DNA of 13,869 nt from Desulfobulbaceae bacterium UBA2276 (GTDB lineage: Bacteria > Desulfobacterota > Desulfobulbia > Desulfobulbales > Desulfocapsaceae): the NCBI GenBank assembly GCA_002347085.1, contig DDWW01000025.1:1-13869 (forward strand), in the 5' to 3' direction. Positions 1 to 7,718 of the stretch are shown here, in pieces. How positions within the stretch are numbered: the stretch's first letter is position 1; each line of letters opens with the position of its first letter. The position numbers were made by a program, and so were the translations under genes. Below the pieces are notes generated by a model. The model searched no databases. It worked only from the letters and a program-made list of their open reading frames with translations, and had not been told where the DNA came from.

Positions 1-991
1 TGGCCGGATCAGTTGACTGTTGACCCGGCAGGGCAGTCAGGACTGTCGCCAGTTCTTTGGCCGTCGCGTGTTGCAGATAGACCACCTGGATATTTCCCTC
101 GTTCTGCTTCATCTCGGTATCGAGCATGGCTATCAAGCGTTTCGCCCGCTCGACATTGGCGGGAGAGGCCACCACAATGAGGCTGTTGATGGGTTCATAG
201 GCTACCACTTTCAGAGATGCTTGCGGATTAGCAGCGCCGCCCTTGGGAGCAGCGCCCTGTTGAAAAATCCCATTGACGGCGGTAGCAGTCACGGTGGCGG
301 AGGCGTGGTTGAGGGGGATCACCGCAATTTCTTCATCGGTGAGAGGAACATCTATGGAATCAATAATAGTCAGGAGTTTCTGGATATTGGAAAGCGTTTC
401 AGTGACAATCAGCATCCCGGACTGGGTATGGGCAATGACCACCGAGGTCTTGGAGACCAGGGGGGCCAGCACCTTTTTCATCTCTTCCGGGGTGGTGTAG
501 TGCAGGGGGATAAGCTGGGTGACGATCTTGTCTTCGGGCAAAGAGGCCTCGCCATGACTGATGGTGCTGATGTTCTGGGAAAGCGCGCGCGATGCCGGCA
601 TGATCTTGATGATAGAACCGGCCGGAACAGTCGCAAATCCATGGACCTCGAGGACGGACTCAAAGAGCTGATAGGCCTCGGCCTCAGAGATCTTGGTGGG
701 AGAGATAATGGTCACGTTCCCCTGCACCGCCTTATCGACCACGAAATTTTTTCCAGTCAACTCACTGATATATTTTATAAACAGGTGGATGTCCACATTA
801 TCAAAATCAATGGTGATAAAACGCTCGGAATTTTTATCCTGGGCAGCGCCTTGCGCCTTTGTTGTCGGACCAGTTACCGCCTCCTGAGCCGCATGGATAA
901 CCGGAGGGGCAAGGAGGAACAGCATGGTAACAAGTTGCAGGCCAAGTACCTGGCGGCTGAAATATGGTTTTATACGGTGAATCAAGCTCAT
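1..991 (-). CDS. gspD: Type II secretion system secretin GspD, N-terminal part (cut by window edge)
   Basis: Outer-membrane secretin that forms the T2SS exit channel; only the first 330 residues are in the window. The open frame starts at an ATG whose first bases overlap the gspC stop (ATGA), with AGGA about 6 nt upstream inside gspC. Residues 1-34 look like a signal peptide (basic start, hydrophobic LQLVTMLFLLAPP, AxA-like VIHAA). An N0 domain follows at about 58-135 (FITIDFDNVDIHLFIKYISE, then GNVTIISP). An N1 repeat lies at about 156-215 (VTQLIPLHYTTPEEM, LIVTETLSNIQKLL). An N2 repeat lies at about 222-293 (VIPLNHASA, INSLIVVASPANVERAKRLI). The start of N3 is at about 300 (IQVVYLQHATAKELATVL). 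The pore-forming C-terminal domain lies beyond position 1. This is the last T2SS gene visible in the operon. The domain order is decisive for a secretin, and the gspC neighbour makes T2SS far more likely than a type IV pilus PilQ. Confidence 0.95.
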   Translation of the reverse strand, partial: MSLIHRIKPYFSRQVLGLQLVTMLFLLAPPVIHAAQEAVTGPTTKAQGAAQDKNSERFITIDFDNVDIHLFIKYISELTGKNFVVDKAVQGNVTIISPTKISEAEAYQLFESVLEVHGFATVPAGSIIKIMPASRALSQNISTISHGEASLPEDKIVTQLIPLHYTTPEEMKKVLAPLVSKTSVVIAHTQSGMLIVTETLSNIQKLLTIIDSIDVPLTDEEIAVIPLNHASATVTATAVNGIFQQGAAPKGGAANPQASLKVVAYEPINSLIVVASPANVERAKRLIAMLDTEMKQNEGNIQVVYLQHATAKELATVLTALPGQQSTDPA

Positions 992-1761
992 GGCTTTTCC
1001 TGATGATTGTTCATTTGAGGTAATGGCGGCAGATTTTGAGGAGGCTGATTTGGCGGTGTCGCCTCTCGCTCATTCGGTTCTGCCCTGTTATTGACTACGG
1101 GTTCTACAGATACGGGAAGCTCAATTACCGGTTCTGGTGCAATCTCGGGCGGGGGCTCGGGCGCTGTCTCAGGCGCTGTCTCGGGGGGTGACTCCTGGGG
1201 TATCTCCGCCGGCATCGGCGAGGAGAAGTTAGGACCTGCGGCGGCAGCGGCAGCACCAGATTTGGCCTTGGGTATTTCCGGCACCAGGATCTCGTCCTTG
1301 CCGTTGACGTTCAGGATCACCCTCCCTCGCTGAATCTCTTTTATCAGGGCACCTTGTATCACATCGCCCTGATAATAAATATCCTGGAGCTTCTTTTTTT
1401 TGTCAAGGATAATGGCCCGACGCTTATTGGGGGGGCCGGCAATAGTCCCCAACAGGCCCAGATCCAGGGCAGTGGCGGCAAGCTGCTCCGGGGTGGGCGA
1501 CTCGGTCGTTGCAGGTTTGGCGGCCTTGGCAGGAGTTCCAAAAAGATTCCGTTTAAGAATAGCCCGGCGATCTGCTGGTTTCTTCCGATTGCCGGCCGCT
1601 GCCCCTGAGATCACACCCTTTTCCCCCACGCCTTGACTCTTGGGAGCCGGAGGCACGGACAGATATTTGGCAAAGATCGTCCGGTAGAAGACCTCAACCC
1701 CACCAGCCGCAAGGATGGTGATGACGATCAATGGGATTATTTTTTTAAAAAGATTGACCAT
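988..1761 (-). CDS. gspC: Type II secretion system protein GspC with Pro/Glu-rich tail, no PDZ domain
   Basis: Inner-membrane clamp protein whose periplasmic HR domain contacts GspD N0. From the ATG at 1761 the protein has 257 residues. It has a short basic start, one membrane segment at about 8-26 (IIPLIVITILAAGGVEVFY), a linker, and an HR-like domain at about 67-163. The HR domain contains ILKRNLFG and the LGLLGTIAGPPNKRRAIILD strand pattern. After about residue 165 come an Ala run and a low-complexity Pro/Glu tail with repeated PETA and PEP units, ending in a Pro/Asn/Gln-rich stretch. No PDZ or coiled-coil domain is visible. A TTG at 1779 is in frame and overlaps the gspN stop (TTGA); it would add six residues and cannot be excluded. 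The gene's stop overlaps the gspD start. The call rests on the HR motif, the single membrane segment, and the position next to gspD. Confidence 0.88.
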   Translation of the reverse strand: MVNLFKKIIPLIVITILAAGGVEVFYRTIFAKYLSVPPAPKSQGVGEKGVISGAAAGNRKKPADRRAILKRNLFGTPAKAAKPATTESPTPEQLAATALDLGLLGTIAGPPNKRRAIILDKKKKLQDIYYQGDVIQGALIKEIQRGRVILNVNGKDEILVPEIPKAKSGAAAAAAGPNFSSPMPAEIPQESPPETAPETAPEPPPEIAPEPVIELPVSVEPVVNNRAEPNEREATPPNQPPQNLPPLPQMNNHQEKP

Positions 1762-1775
1762 TCTGTCACGGGCTA

Positions 1776-2669
1776 TCAATCAAAGAGAAATCGAGGTTTG
1801 CCAATTGTCCCTTGCAGGTGAAAAGGAAGTCCGGCCTTGTTCTTCTGTAACTTGGGCAAGAGTGGCTGGAGCTGACCGCTCTTTTTTACCAGATCAGACA
1901 GGGGCATCAAGGTCCCGGTCAGGTTGAGTTGTATGGCGGCAAAGGGTGCGCTCAACTCCACGAGCTGTCCGCCAAAGGTCCCTTCCAGTTCTTTACCCTT
2001 CAATTTTCCCTTGCCAAGGACAAGCTTTTGTTCCTGCAGCTTGACCTGCACCTCACCCTTATCAAGGTCGATATTTTTCAGGGACAAGAGAGGTTCAAGC
2101 AGCGCAAAACTTCCGGCCGTGATCGTGATTGTCCCCTGCCCTGTTCCCTTGGATATCTCCTGACCCCATTGACCCGCATAACTGCCTTGGGCCGTAAGCA
2201 GTCCGGTTATAGCTCGTCCGGTCTGGGTCTTGAGCCACTGCAGTTTCGCCAGGTCAAAGGCGTTAATCTCTATGTTGGCCAGGGAAAAAGTGTTGCGGCC
2301 ACGATCCCGCACCAGATCGGCCTGGTGGGTTCCTCCGTAGGCCGTGATAGTTATCAAGAAACTGCGTGCCGGATCCTTGAAGCTCATAAGGGTAGGGGTA
2401 AGGGTGAGTTGTTCGATGGTGAATATTTCCTGGGCCGCCTGATCGTTACTTTTGAGTTGCAGGTTTGTGGCCACCAGGGTGAGCGGAAACTGATAGCGTA
2501 AGGACTCGATTGAACCTTCATATCCAGGAAATTGCCGGGTCATACTCTGGGTACAAAAGGTCTTGAACTGTTGTCCTGGAAAACGAAGATACAGGGACAG
2601 AACGACCACCAGCAAGGCATAAAGAAGATACAACGGCCAACGCCGGAAACTGTTTGGGGAAAAGATCAT
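1776..2669 (-). CDS. gspN: Type II secretion system protein GspN
   Basis: Accessory T2SS protein of 297 residues, found in only some T2SS operons; its exact role is not settled. There is one N-terminal membrane segment at about 11-29 (WPLYLLYALLVVVLSLYL). A periplasmic, beta-rich part follows, with alternating hydrophobic strands (TNLQLKSNDQ, IFTIEQLTLTPTL, GTITITAGSFALLEPL, LNLTGTLMPLSDLV). This pattern is common to GspN and AsmA-like proteins. It ends in the typical short C-terminal strand (HLQGTIGKPRFLFD), close in style to GspN ends. The ATG lies 2 nt after the gspM stop, and the gene overlaps the possible TTG start of gspC, so it is translated from the same transcript. Placement between gspM and gspC supports GspN; an unrelated AsmA-domain protein is the weaker alternative. 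Confidence 0.85.
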   Translation of the reverse strand: MIFSPNSFRRWPLYLLYALLVVVLSLYLRFPGQQFKTFCTQSMTRQFPGYEGSIESLRYQFPLTLVATNLQLKSNDQAAQEIFTIEQLTLTPTLMSFKDPARSFLITITAYGGTHQADLVRDRGRNTFSLANIEINAFDLAKLQWLKTQTGRAITGLLTAQGSYAGQWGQEISKGTGQGTITITAGSFALLEPLLSLKNIDLDKGEVQVKLQEQKLVLGKGKLKGKELEGTFGGQLVELSAPFAAIQLNLTGTLMPLSDLVKKSGQLQPLLPKLQKNKAGLPFHLQGTIGKPRFLFD

Positions 2670-2671
2670 GA

Positions 2672-3265
2672 TCAGGATTTTTTGGTAAAGGTTATAATCT
2701 GCATCACCGCATCCAATACCCCTTCTTCCTTGCTGTTTTCCTGAATCGAGATGCGTTTAATCATGACGACATCATCTTTTGATTCAACCTGCTGTAAAAA
2801 ATCCACTAATTGCGCCAGAGATATCTGCTCAAGTTTGAGATCAACGCGAGACTCCTGGAAGGGGCCTTCTCCCTCCGAGGTCGAAGGGGTCATGGAGTTG
2901 ATTTTCTCTTTCACCTGGGCCTTGGTGGCCCGCTCTTCAACAAAGGAAAAGAGGGTAAAGGCGGGATTCCTTTGTTGCAACCGACCCTGAATATCCACCG
3001 CCTGGTTCTGGAGCTTTCGGTACTCTTCCTGGAGTTGACGTATCTGCTTGAGGTCTTCTTCTTTTTTGATGATGGCCTTCTCTGTCTGCTGCCGGGCCTG
3101 GAGCAGAGGCGAAAGCGCAAAGTGAAAAAGGGCAAAACAGACAAGAAAGATGGCCCCGGCCCCAACAACTGTTTTTTCCCGCTTATCAAGCCTGTTCAGG
3201 CCGCTCTTGTGGAGGATCTTATCCAAAAGGGTCTGGAGTCCATTTTTCAAGGTCAAATCAGTCAT
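2672..3265 (-). CDS. gspM: Type II secretion system protein GspM
   Basis: Small inner-membrane platform protein of 197 residues that pairs with GspL. It has a cytoplasmic basic start (to about residue 31) and one membrane segment at about 32-53 (TVVGAGAIFLVCFALFHFAL). A charged heptad-like stretch at about 55-97 (ARQQTEKAIIKKEEDLKQI onward) probably forms a coiled coil. The periplasmic ferredoxin-like domain carries the family-typical SLAQLVDFLQQVE at its core. The final strands (DAVMQIITFTKKS) are a usual GspM ending. The ATG is 3 nt after the gspL stop, with AAAGG about 10 nt upstream inside gspL. Position after gspL and membrane topology fix the assignment. Confidence 0.9.
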   Translation of the reverse strand: MTDLTLKNGLQTLLDKILHKSGLNRLDKREKTVVGAGAIFLVCFALFHFALSPLLQARQQTEKAIIKKEEDLKQIRQLQEEYRKLQNQAVDIQGRLQQRNPAFTLFSFVEERATKAQVKEKINSMTPSTSEGEGPFQESRVDLKLEQISLAQLVDFLQQVESKDDVVMIKRISIQENSKEEGVLDAVMQIITFTKKS

Positions 3266-3268
3266 GGT

Positions 3269-4771
3269 TCAGGCACCTTTCATGGTCAATTTCAGCTCAA
3301 ACCTGATCTTTGAGCTCTTGGGATCAAGATTCGCGGCACTGATTTCCACATTGCTGAAGGCCGGAGACTGCTCCAGTCCTTTTTTGATGGCATCCACGGT
3401 ATTGAAGGTGTCGGTCGTGCCTTTGAGACGCAGTCCGGTGTCATCCACCACGAAACGGGACAGACGGACATCCAGCGCCTCGGGGATATTGGCGGATATT
3501 TCAGCCAGGATATCAAGGATAGCGATTGCCGGCAGGGCGCCATTGTTGTCTGTGGAGCTCTGGTTCGTCTCACGGATCTTGACCTGGAGCTGCTGGATGG
3601 GATCAACAATCCTGGTTACTTCCGGCAGGGTTTCCTTAAATATCGCCTGAATCTGGGTCGTCAGCTCATTTTGCTGTTTGAGGAGCTTGGTATAATCATA
3701 CCAGAGATAGAGCATTGACAACAGGGCTATCGACACCAGCGGCAGAACCGTTGCCAGGATCAATATTTTGTTGGTGGTGAATGACCGTTTGGTGGCAAAG
3801 GCCTCCTTGCGAAAGTTGAAACTCTTCCAGTTTTTGAGAATCTGCCAACCAAGACTGACTGCGTCGGCCATTATACCCGGGTGCCAATGTTCATCAACGG
3901 CCGGCACGAAGTGCAGCCCGAGTTGCCATACGGGATCACTCTCGGCCCGGATACAGCTCTGGCAGAGAGTCCCAAGACCGGCTTGTATCCGTTCGGCAGT
4001 GCCTTCAAGGGAGCCAACAGGGCCGCTCAGATACACGGCAAGCCCCTGGTTCAAAAAGACTGACTGCAGGGTCTGTTGAACAGCAGCCCCCAATGCCTGG
4101 AAGCTCCTGTCACTGTTTTCTGGTCGTAAGACCGTGATCGTGTTACTTTCCGGATCAAACTGAAAGCCGGATTGAAGACCGGGGTCAAAGATCAACGGAC
4201 GGATCAGGGTGATCTGTCCTCCACGGACCAGGATGAGTGTCGCCCCTTGCAGGTTGATATTGAGGAGAATAAAATCTGCGGGCAGACCTGGGGTATGAAG
4301 ACATTGGAGGGCCGTCGAGATCCCGGAAATAGTCACGGTTTGCGGATCGATGCCCAAGGCCTGCAAGGTTGCCAACCGGGAGGCCAGCAAGTCCCGATCA
4401 ATCATGGCGGCGATGACCTGACTTTTGTGCGTATCACCCCTGGCAATCATGGCATCAATGAGCAGGCGATCTATTTTAACCGAGGTGTTTTCTTCCAGCT
4501 CCAGGGGCAATATCTTGCTGATCGTCTTGCTGTCGGTAAAGGGAAGCGAGAGGTTGCGATAAAAAAAAGACTCGGCCTCAAAGGCGACATGGCATGACGC
4601 GTCTTGGAAATCGACCTTCTGGCTCAACTCGGTCAAGGCCTCGTCAAGGGGACGAGCCCCAACCACCACCACCGCGTAGCCAACGATCTGCATCGCTTTG
4701 GCGTCAGCGGTAAAGACGATTGCGGTGAGCACCTCGTTTTTGAGGTCAATGACAAGAAGTTTGCTACTCAT
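3269..4771 (-). CDS. gspL: Type II secretion system protein GspL
   Basis: Inner-membrane platform protein of 500 residues that links the cytoplasmic ATPase GspE to the periplasmic assembly. Residues 1-330 form a cytoplasmic actin-like (PilM-type) fold that starts LLVIDLKNEVLTAIVF. It contains LSLPFTDSKTISKILPLELE and a phosphate-loop-like region around DFILLNINLQGATLILVRGG. A single membrane segment lies at about 335-357 (KILILATVLPLVSIALLSML). The periplasmic part (about 360-500) is a PilN/ferredoxin-like domain with GALPAIAILDILAEISANIP and the GLRLKGTTDTFNTVDAIKKG repeat typical of GspL/PilN. The gene is preceded by a 66-nt gap after gspK and lacks a clear Shine-Dalgarno. The M start follows directly from the actin-fold first strand. 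Confidence 0.92.
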   Translation of the reverse strand: MSSKLLVIDLKNEVLTAIVFTADAKAMQIVGYAVVVVGARPLDEALTELSQKVDFQDASCHVAFEAESFFYRNLSLPFTDSKTISKILPLELEENTSVKIDRLLIDAMIARGDTHKSQVIAAMIDRDLLASRLATLQALGIDPQTVTISGISTALQCLHTPGLPADFILLNINLQGATLILVRGGQITLIRPLIFDPGLQSGFQFDPESNTITVLRPENSDRSFQALGAAVQQTLQSVFLNQGLAVYLSGPVGSLEGTAERIQAGLGTLCQSCIRAESDPVWQLGLHFVPAVDEHWHPGIMADAVSLGWQILKNWKSFNFRKEAFATKRSFTTNKILILATVLPLVSIALLSMLYLWYDYTKLLKQQNELTTQIQAIFKETLPEVTRIVDPIQQLQVKIRETNQSSTDNNGALPAIAILDILAEISANIPEALDVRLSRFVVDDTGLRLKGTTDTFNTVDAIKKGLEQSPAFSNVEISAANLDPKSSKIRFELKLTMKGA

Positions 4772-4837
4772 TGGCTATTCTGCGGCTATTCTGCCTATTC
4801 ATCTTTTATTGGTAACTATTCAGTCTCAATACCTGAG

Positions 4838-5884
4838 TTATTCAACTTTCCAGCTCACGAGAGCCGTCTTCTGGGTATCTCGATGCACGGTTGCCACAAT
4901 ATTTTTTTTGGCGGAGTCGAGCCCTGCCTGAGCGGAAATGGTAAAAGAATTACTTTTGACAGTTACATTCTTTAACGCATTTTTTCCAGCAAGGGAAGGA
5001 AGGAGCTCAGTGTACCATGTTATTGAGGCCAATTTGTCCTTATTATTTTTATCTTCCCGAAATGTCAGCATGTCCTCGACCATTTCTCTGCTCAGATCTT
5101 CATGCAAGGCCTGGAGCAGGAGCGGAGCGGCGGTATTGATATTGATCTGCCCATCATTCCCCTGGGTGGTGAGCAGCGAGGCCAGTCCCGGATGTTTGTC
5201 AGTGCCAAAGAGCAGTTCAGGGGTGATGCCTTTAACAAGAAGTAATTCCTCAACAAACTCTACCGGGCCGTTTTTACAGGGATAGGATTTATCAAGTGCC
5301 AGATAGTAGCTGGATTCGGCGCCAAACTCCTGTTCCCAGTCACCATCTTCGGCATCAAGCCAATCGATGAGCGAATCGATAATGGTGCGGGCCGCACTGT
5401 CTTCAAGCTTGAACGGCTCGTTCCGAAGTAATCGCCACAGGACGTTACGCGCAGCCTGTTCCTGGGCCGTTGCCTGTTCCGGAGTTTTATCCGGCTGCTG
5501 AGGGGGGTCTGCCTGTTGCTTGGCCTTGGTCTGGACCAGACTGTTGATTGGGAATTTACCGCTGTTGTCGGTAATTTTGATGGTTAATGAGCCGGCATCA
5601 AAAAGTGGGGTCAGATCTTCGTCGGCCAACAAGGCCCATGAATCCTGGAGCGAATCGTGTTCATTCTCTTTGGCGTCTTTGAGCAGAACGGCCATGCCTA
5701 TAGTGATTCCCGACCTGGCCATGACCTCCAGCCTGGCACCGTTACTCTTCATCCCCGAAGCCAGCAGATTAAAGCGCATATTTTTGTTGAATTGCAGGGT
5801 GAGGGCGACAATCAGGCTGATAACGGTAAGCGCAATCAGCAGGGCCATGCCTCGGTCGTTCTTGAGGGGTGAAAACGCGAGCAT
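4838..5884 (-). CDS. gspK: Type II secretion system minor pseudopilin GspK
   Basis: Large minor pseudopilin (348 residues) that caps the pseudopilus tip with GspI and GspJ. The frame is open 75 codons further upstream, but that part lies inside gspJ and reads as Arg/Ser-rich antipattern. The ATG at 5884 gives a proper prepilin leader, MLAFSPLKNDRG, cleaved before MALLIALTVISLIVALTLQF. Mature position 5 is Ile, not Glu, as is usual for GspK. A GGAG lies about 11 nt upstream, inside the gspJ 3' end. The rest matches GspK layout: NSGKFPINSLV, a helical insert, a possible Ca-binding acidic stretch (DWLDAEDGDWEQEFGAESSY), and a helix-hairpin region with NINTAAPLLLQAL and LTFREDKNNKDKL. The stop is separated from gspL by a 66-nt non-coding gap. 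Confidence 0.93.
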   Translation of the reverse strand: MLAFSPLKNDRGMALLIALTVISLIVALTLQFNKNMRFNLLASGMKSNGARLEVMARSGITIGMAVLLKDAKENEHDSLQDSWALLADEDLTPLFDAGSLTIKITDNSGKFPINSLVQTKAKQQADPPQQPDKTPEQATAQEQAARNVLWRLLRNEPFKLEDSAARTIIDSLIDWLDAEDGDWEQEFGAESSYYLALDKSYPCKNGPVEFVEELLLVKGITPELLFGTDKHPGLASLLTTQGNDGQININTAAPLLLQALHEDLSREMVEDMLTFREDKNNKDKLASITWYTELLPSLAGKNALKNVTVKSNSFTISAQAGLDSAKKNIVATVHRDTQKTALVSWKVE

Positions 5885-5885
5885 C

Positions 5886-6566
5886 TTAGGGTTTTTCTCC
5901 GACGGGAACCGTGCCCGGAAAGGTGACTCCAGTGGTAAAGCGAGTGGTCTTATCTTCGAAACCAGGATTCGTAAAGAGCAGGCTGATCTCGATCCACTCC
6001 GGGAGCTTTTGGCCCTTCGTGTCGGCCTGCTCAATCTCTTTGCTGTCCCAGTTGTCCTGCCCCCCCTCTTTTTTGCCGTGGTAGATGAATTTGACCTCCT
6101 GCAGGCCATCGCAGAGGAGTAATCCCCTCTTGGTATCAGGCTCCTCGCCCTCTACCGGGCGAAAGGCCTGATCCAGACGAAAGAGGCGTAACTCCTTGGT
6201 CTGAGGATCTTCTTCCACGGTATAGCTTATGGTCGCGTATCCAGCGGCTTGCTCGTTCCGGTTCAAGACCAGATGGGCAGTGGAGGTGAAGCGCATCGTA
6301 TCGGCCTCACGTGAGCCCAGGGTTTGGGGCTCCCCCTGGAGAAAACCGCTGCTCCCCAGATACAGAGAACCAAGATCACTGACGATGCGATCCATGGCAA
6401 TACCGGCCTTGGTGGAGATCTCGGCCTGGGCCTCGGTCGCATCAATAATGCGGAAAGTGGCCCGATACGAGCCGTATGCCAGGGTGATGACAATGGCAAA
6501 AATAGAGATCGCCATCAGGATTTCCAGCAGGGTGAACCCATTCTTCCGGTATCGTCTCATTTCCAT
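5886..6566 (-). CDS. gspJ: Type II secretion system minor pseudopilin GspJ
   Basis: Minor pseudopilin of 226 residues, part of the tip complex. The prepilin leader MEMRRYRKNG is cut before FTLLEILMAISIFAIVITLA, with Glu at mature position 5. The long amphipathic helix then runs into YGSYRATFRIIDATEAQAEI. The globular domain carries the family-typical AHLVLNRNEQAAGYATISYTV and LFRLDQAFRP, and the C-terminal EWIEISLLFTNPG strand. The ATG overlaps the gspI stop by one base (TGATG); a second ATG two codons in is also possible. The order I-J-K and the length distinguish it from GspI and GspH. Confidence 0.92.
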   Translation of the reverse strand: MEMRRYRKNGFTLLEILMAISIFAIVITLAYGSYRATFRIIDATEAQAEISTKAGIAMDRIVSDLGSLYLGSSGFLQGEPQTLGSREADTMRFTSTAHLVLNRNEQAAGYATISYTVEEDPQTKELRLFRLDQAFRPVEGEEPDTKRGLLLCDGLQEVKFIYHGKKEGGQDNWDSKEIEQADTKGQKLPEWIEISLLFTNPGFEDKTTRFTTGVTFPGTVPVGEKP

Positions 6567-7027
6567 CAGGGCACCGGATTTTTAAGCAGATAGCTTTGCA
6601 GCTGATACGAATAGTGATCATTCCCCCAGGAAACAGTCAAGGTCAGCACTTGCAGTCTATCTTCCAGCTCGCTCAGTATCTTTGAGCCCTCCAGAATTGC
6701 GTCATGAGTCTCCATCTTCCATTGAAATCCGGGAAAATCATCGCCGAAATCACCACTATCAGAAGACGGAAGGTCGGCGGAAATGGCGAACTCTGCCAGT
6801 TTCAGTTGGGCCAGGAGTGGTGCCTGGGTGTTGAACTTGCTTACCAGGCCCAGAGAAACGCTTTGCGACTGGGAGCCAAACAGCGTGGTCAGGGAAATAG
6901 CCAGCAGGGAGATGGCGATCATGACCTCAAGAAGGGTAAAGCCACCATCTCCGGGTAACGTCTGCTGAGGCCCAAGCCTGAGCAAGCAAGAAAATATCCT
7001 TCTATTCCAGAGAGATATAGGCATCAT
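6566..7027 (-). CDS. gspI: Type II secretion system minor pseudopilin GspI
   Basis: Short minor pseudopilin (153 residues) that nucleates the pseudopilus tip with GspJ and GspK. Leader cleavage is expected at GDGG before FTLLEVMIAISLLAISLTTL, with Glu at mature position 5. The rest is a small beta domain ending VLTLTVSWGNDHYSYQLQSY, typical of the short GspI/GspV group. With the first ATG (7027) the leader is 29 residues, unusually long; the second codon is also ATG, and a TTG inside the leader would give a more usual length of about 15. The start lies 26 nt inside the end of gspH, and no good Shine-Dalgarno is seen. Confidence 0.9.
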   Translation of the reverse strand: MMPISLWNRRIFSCLLRLGPQQTLPGDGGFTLLEVMIAISLLAISLTTLFGSQSQSVSLGLVSKFNTQAPLLAQLKLAEFAISADLPSSDSGDFGDDFPGFQWKMETHDAILEGSKILSELEDRLQVLTLTVSWGNDHYSYQLQSYLLKNPVP

Positions 7028-7541
7028 GGGCTTTTATGGTACTGAGAAAAGGCGAAAGTTCAAGGCTTATACTGTTGTCCCGATCATCCACCAGATGAAG
7101 TATGGTTTGATCCATATATCCCTGATGGTTAATCCAGAGGGCCACACCCCCAGACCCCTTTTTCTCTCCAGTTCCGGTCTGGATATCCTGAAAACGAACA
7201 GAAGGGGGAAGCGTAATGGTGGGAGAGGGAGCCTTTTCCTGTTCTTTTGCACCCTTGGATGCGACTGGATCCGGTTGATACCAGATCTTTTTGCGGTCAA
7301 GATCAAAGTGAATCACATAGGGCTGCTGCTCTTGCGTGGCCCTGTTTCGGACTTCTTTGATCAAGGCCACAATCTTTCGGGAGCTGGCGGCAAGCTGGTC
7401 GATGACAAAGGCCTGACGCAGATTGGGAACACTGAAGGCCAAGCTGACCGTGATCAACAGGCAGACGATGATCAGCTCCAGCAGGGTAAATCCATGCTGG
7501 TTCCGGCATTGACCGTGCTGGACAGAGGGAGGTGAGATCAT
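7002..7541 (-). CDS. gspH: Type II secretion system minor pseudopilin GspH
   Basis: Minor pseudopilin of 179 residues with the GspH/FimT layout. The 17-residue leader (MISPPSVQHGQCRNQHG) is followed by FTLLELIIVCLLITVSLAFS, with Glu at mature position 5. After the helix comes VPNLRQAFVIDQLAASSRKI, the characteristic GspH/FimT helix continuation, and KEVRNRATQEQQPYVIHFD, the usual first strand of the domain. An in-frame TAA lies three codons upstream of the ATG, so this is the first possible start. The Shine-Dalgarno is weak. The gene is separated from gspG by 235 nt that hold repeats and a likely terminator, and overlaps gspI by 26 nt. Confidence 0.9.
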   Translation of the reverse strand: MISPPSVQHGQCRNQHGFTLLELIIVCLLITVSLAFSVPNLRQAFVIDQLAASSRKIVALIKEVRNRATQEQQPYVIHFDLDRKKIWYQPDPVASKGAKEQEKAPSPTITLPPSVRFQDIQTGTGEKKGSGGVALWINHQGYMDQTILHLVDDRDNSISLELSPFLSTIKAHDAYISLE

Positions 7542-7563
7542 AAGTGCTTAGGTGCCATTACTC

Positions 7564-7604
7564 AAGGAGTTATACCGTTTCAAATTCTTTCGTTACAACT
7601 CCTT
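7564..7604. repeat. Imperfect inverted repeat (degenerate repeat variant)
   Basis: Arms AAGGAGTT (7564-7571) and AACTCCTT (7597-7604) are perfectly complementary; including inner bases, 12 of 14 positions pair. Read on the minus strand, the AAGGAG..GTAACGAAA part resembles the TTAGGAGCCGTTACGAAA end of the two repeats that flank gspG, so this may be a third, decayed copy. Confidence 0.5.
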
Positions 7605-7667
7605 ATACCCGTTTCAACCAAGTACTTGGCCTTCGTATTTATAACGGCTTGTGGAGAGGCGTTGAGG

Positions 7668-7718
7668 TAAGCCGCTGTAAAAAATAACATGGCCATGTTA
7701 TTTCGTAACGGCTCCTAA
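7668..7718 (-). repeat. Dispersed ~50-nt palindromic repeat, copy 1
   Basis: On the minus strand this reads TTAGGAGCCGTTACGAAA, then a central palindrome, a T-run and ACAGCGGCTTA. The first 18 bases are identical to the start of a plus-strand copy at 8562-8615. The rest aligns with it through shared CATGTT, TTTACA and GGCTTA blocks with small gaps. The two ends of each copy are themselves loosely complementary (AGCCG / CGGCT), as in REP or MITE-like elements. The family name is unknown to me. Confidence 0.65.
7679..7703 (-). terminator. Candidate terminator/attenuator downstream of gspG
   Basis: Bases 7682-7703 are a perfect 22-bp palindrome, with arms AAATAACATGG and CCATGTTATTT. On the minus strand it is followed at once by a T-run (6 T, 7684-7679, partly shared with the stem). 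It lies 73 nt after the gspG stop. The stem is AT-rich, so it would stop only part of the polymerases. That would fit high gspG and lower downstream pseudopilin output. Confidence 0.5.

Noticed and set aside
20..1003. Long plus-strand open frame (327 codons) opposite gspD
   Set aside because: It is antisense to a clear secretin frame; its translation is rich in His/Gly/Arg with no recognisable domain, as expected of a shadow frame.
1929..2501. Plus-strand open frame (190 codons) opposite gspN
   Set aside because: It has no recognisable motif and lies opposite a well-placed T2SS gene in a packed operon.
5885..6109. 75-codon N-terminal extension of GspK
   Set aside because: It lies inside gspJ in another frame, is Arg/Ser-rich, and would bury the prepilin leader; the ATG at 5884 gives a proper leader and has GGAG upstream.
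7542..7557. TGGCAC on the minus strand near the gspH start as a sigma-54 promoter
   Set aside because: The GC of a -12 element is not at the 10-nt spacing, and the site abuts the gspH start codon, leaving no leader.
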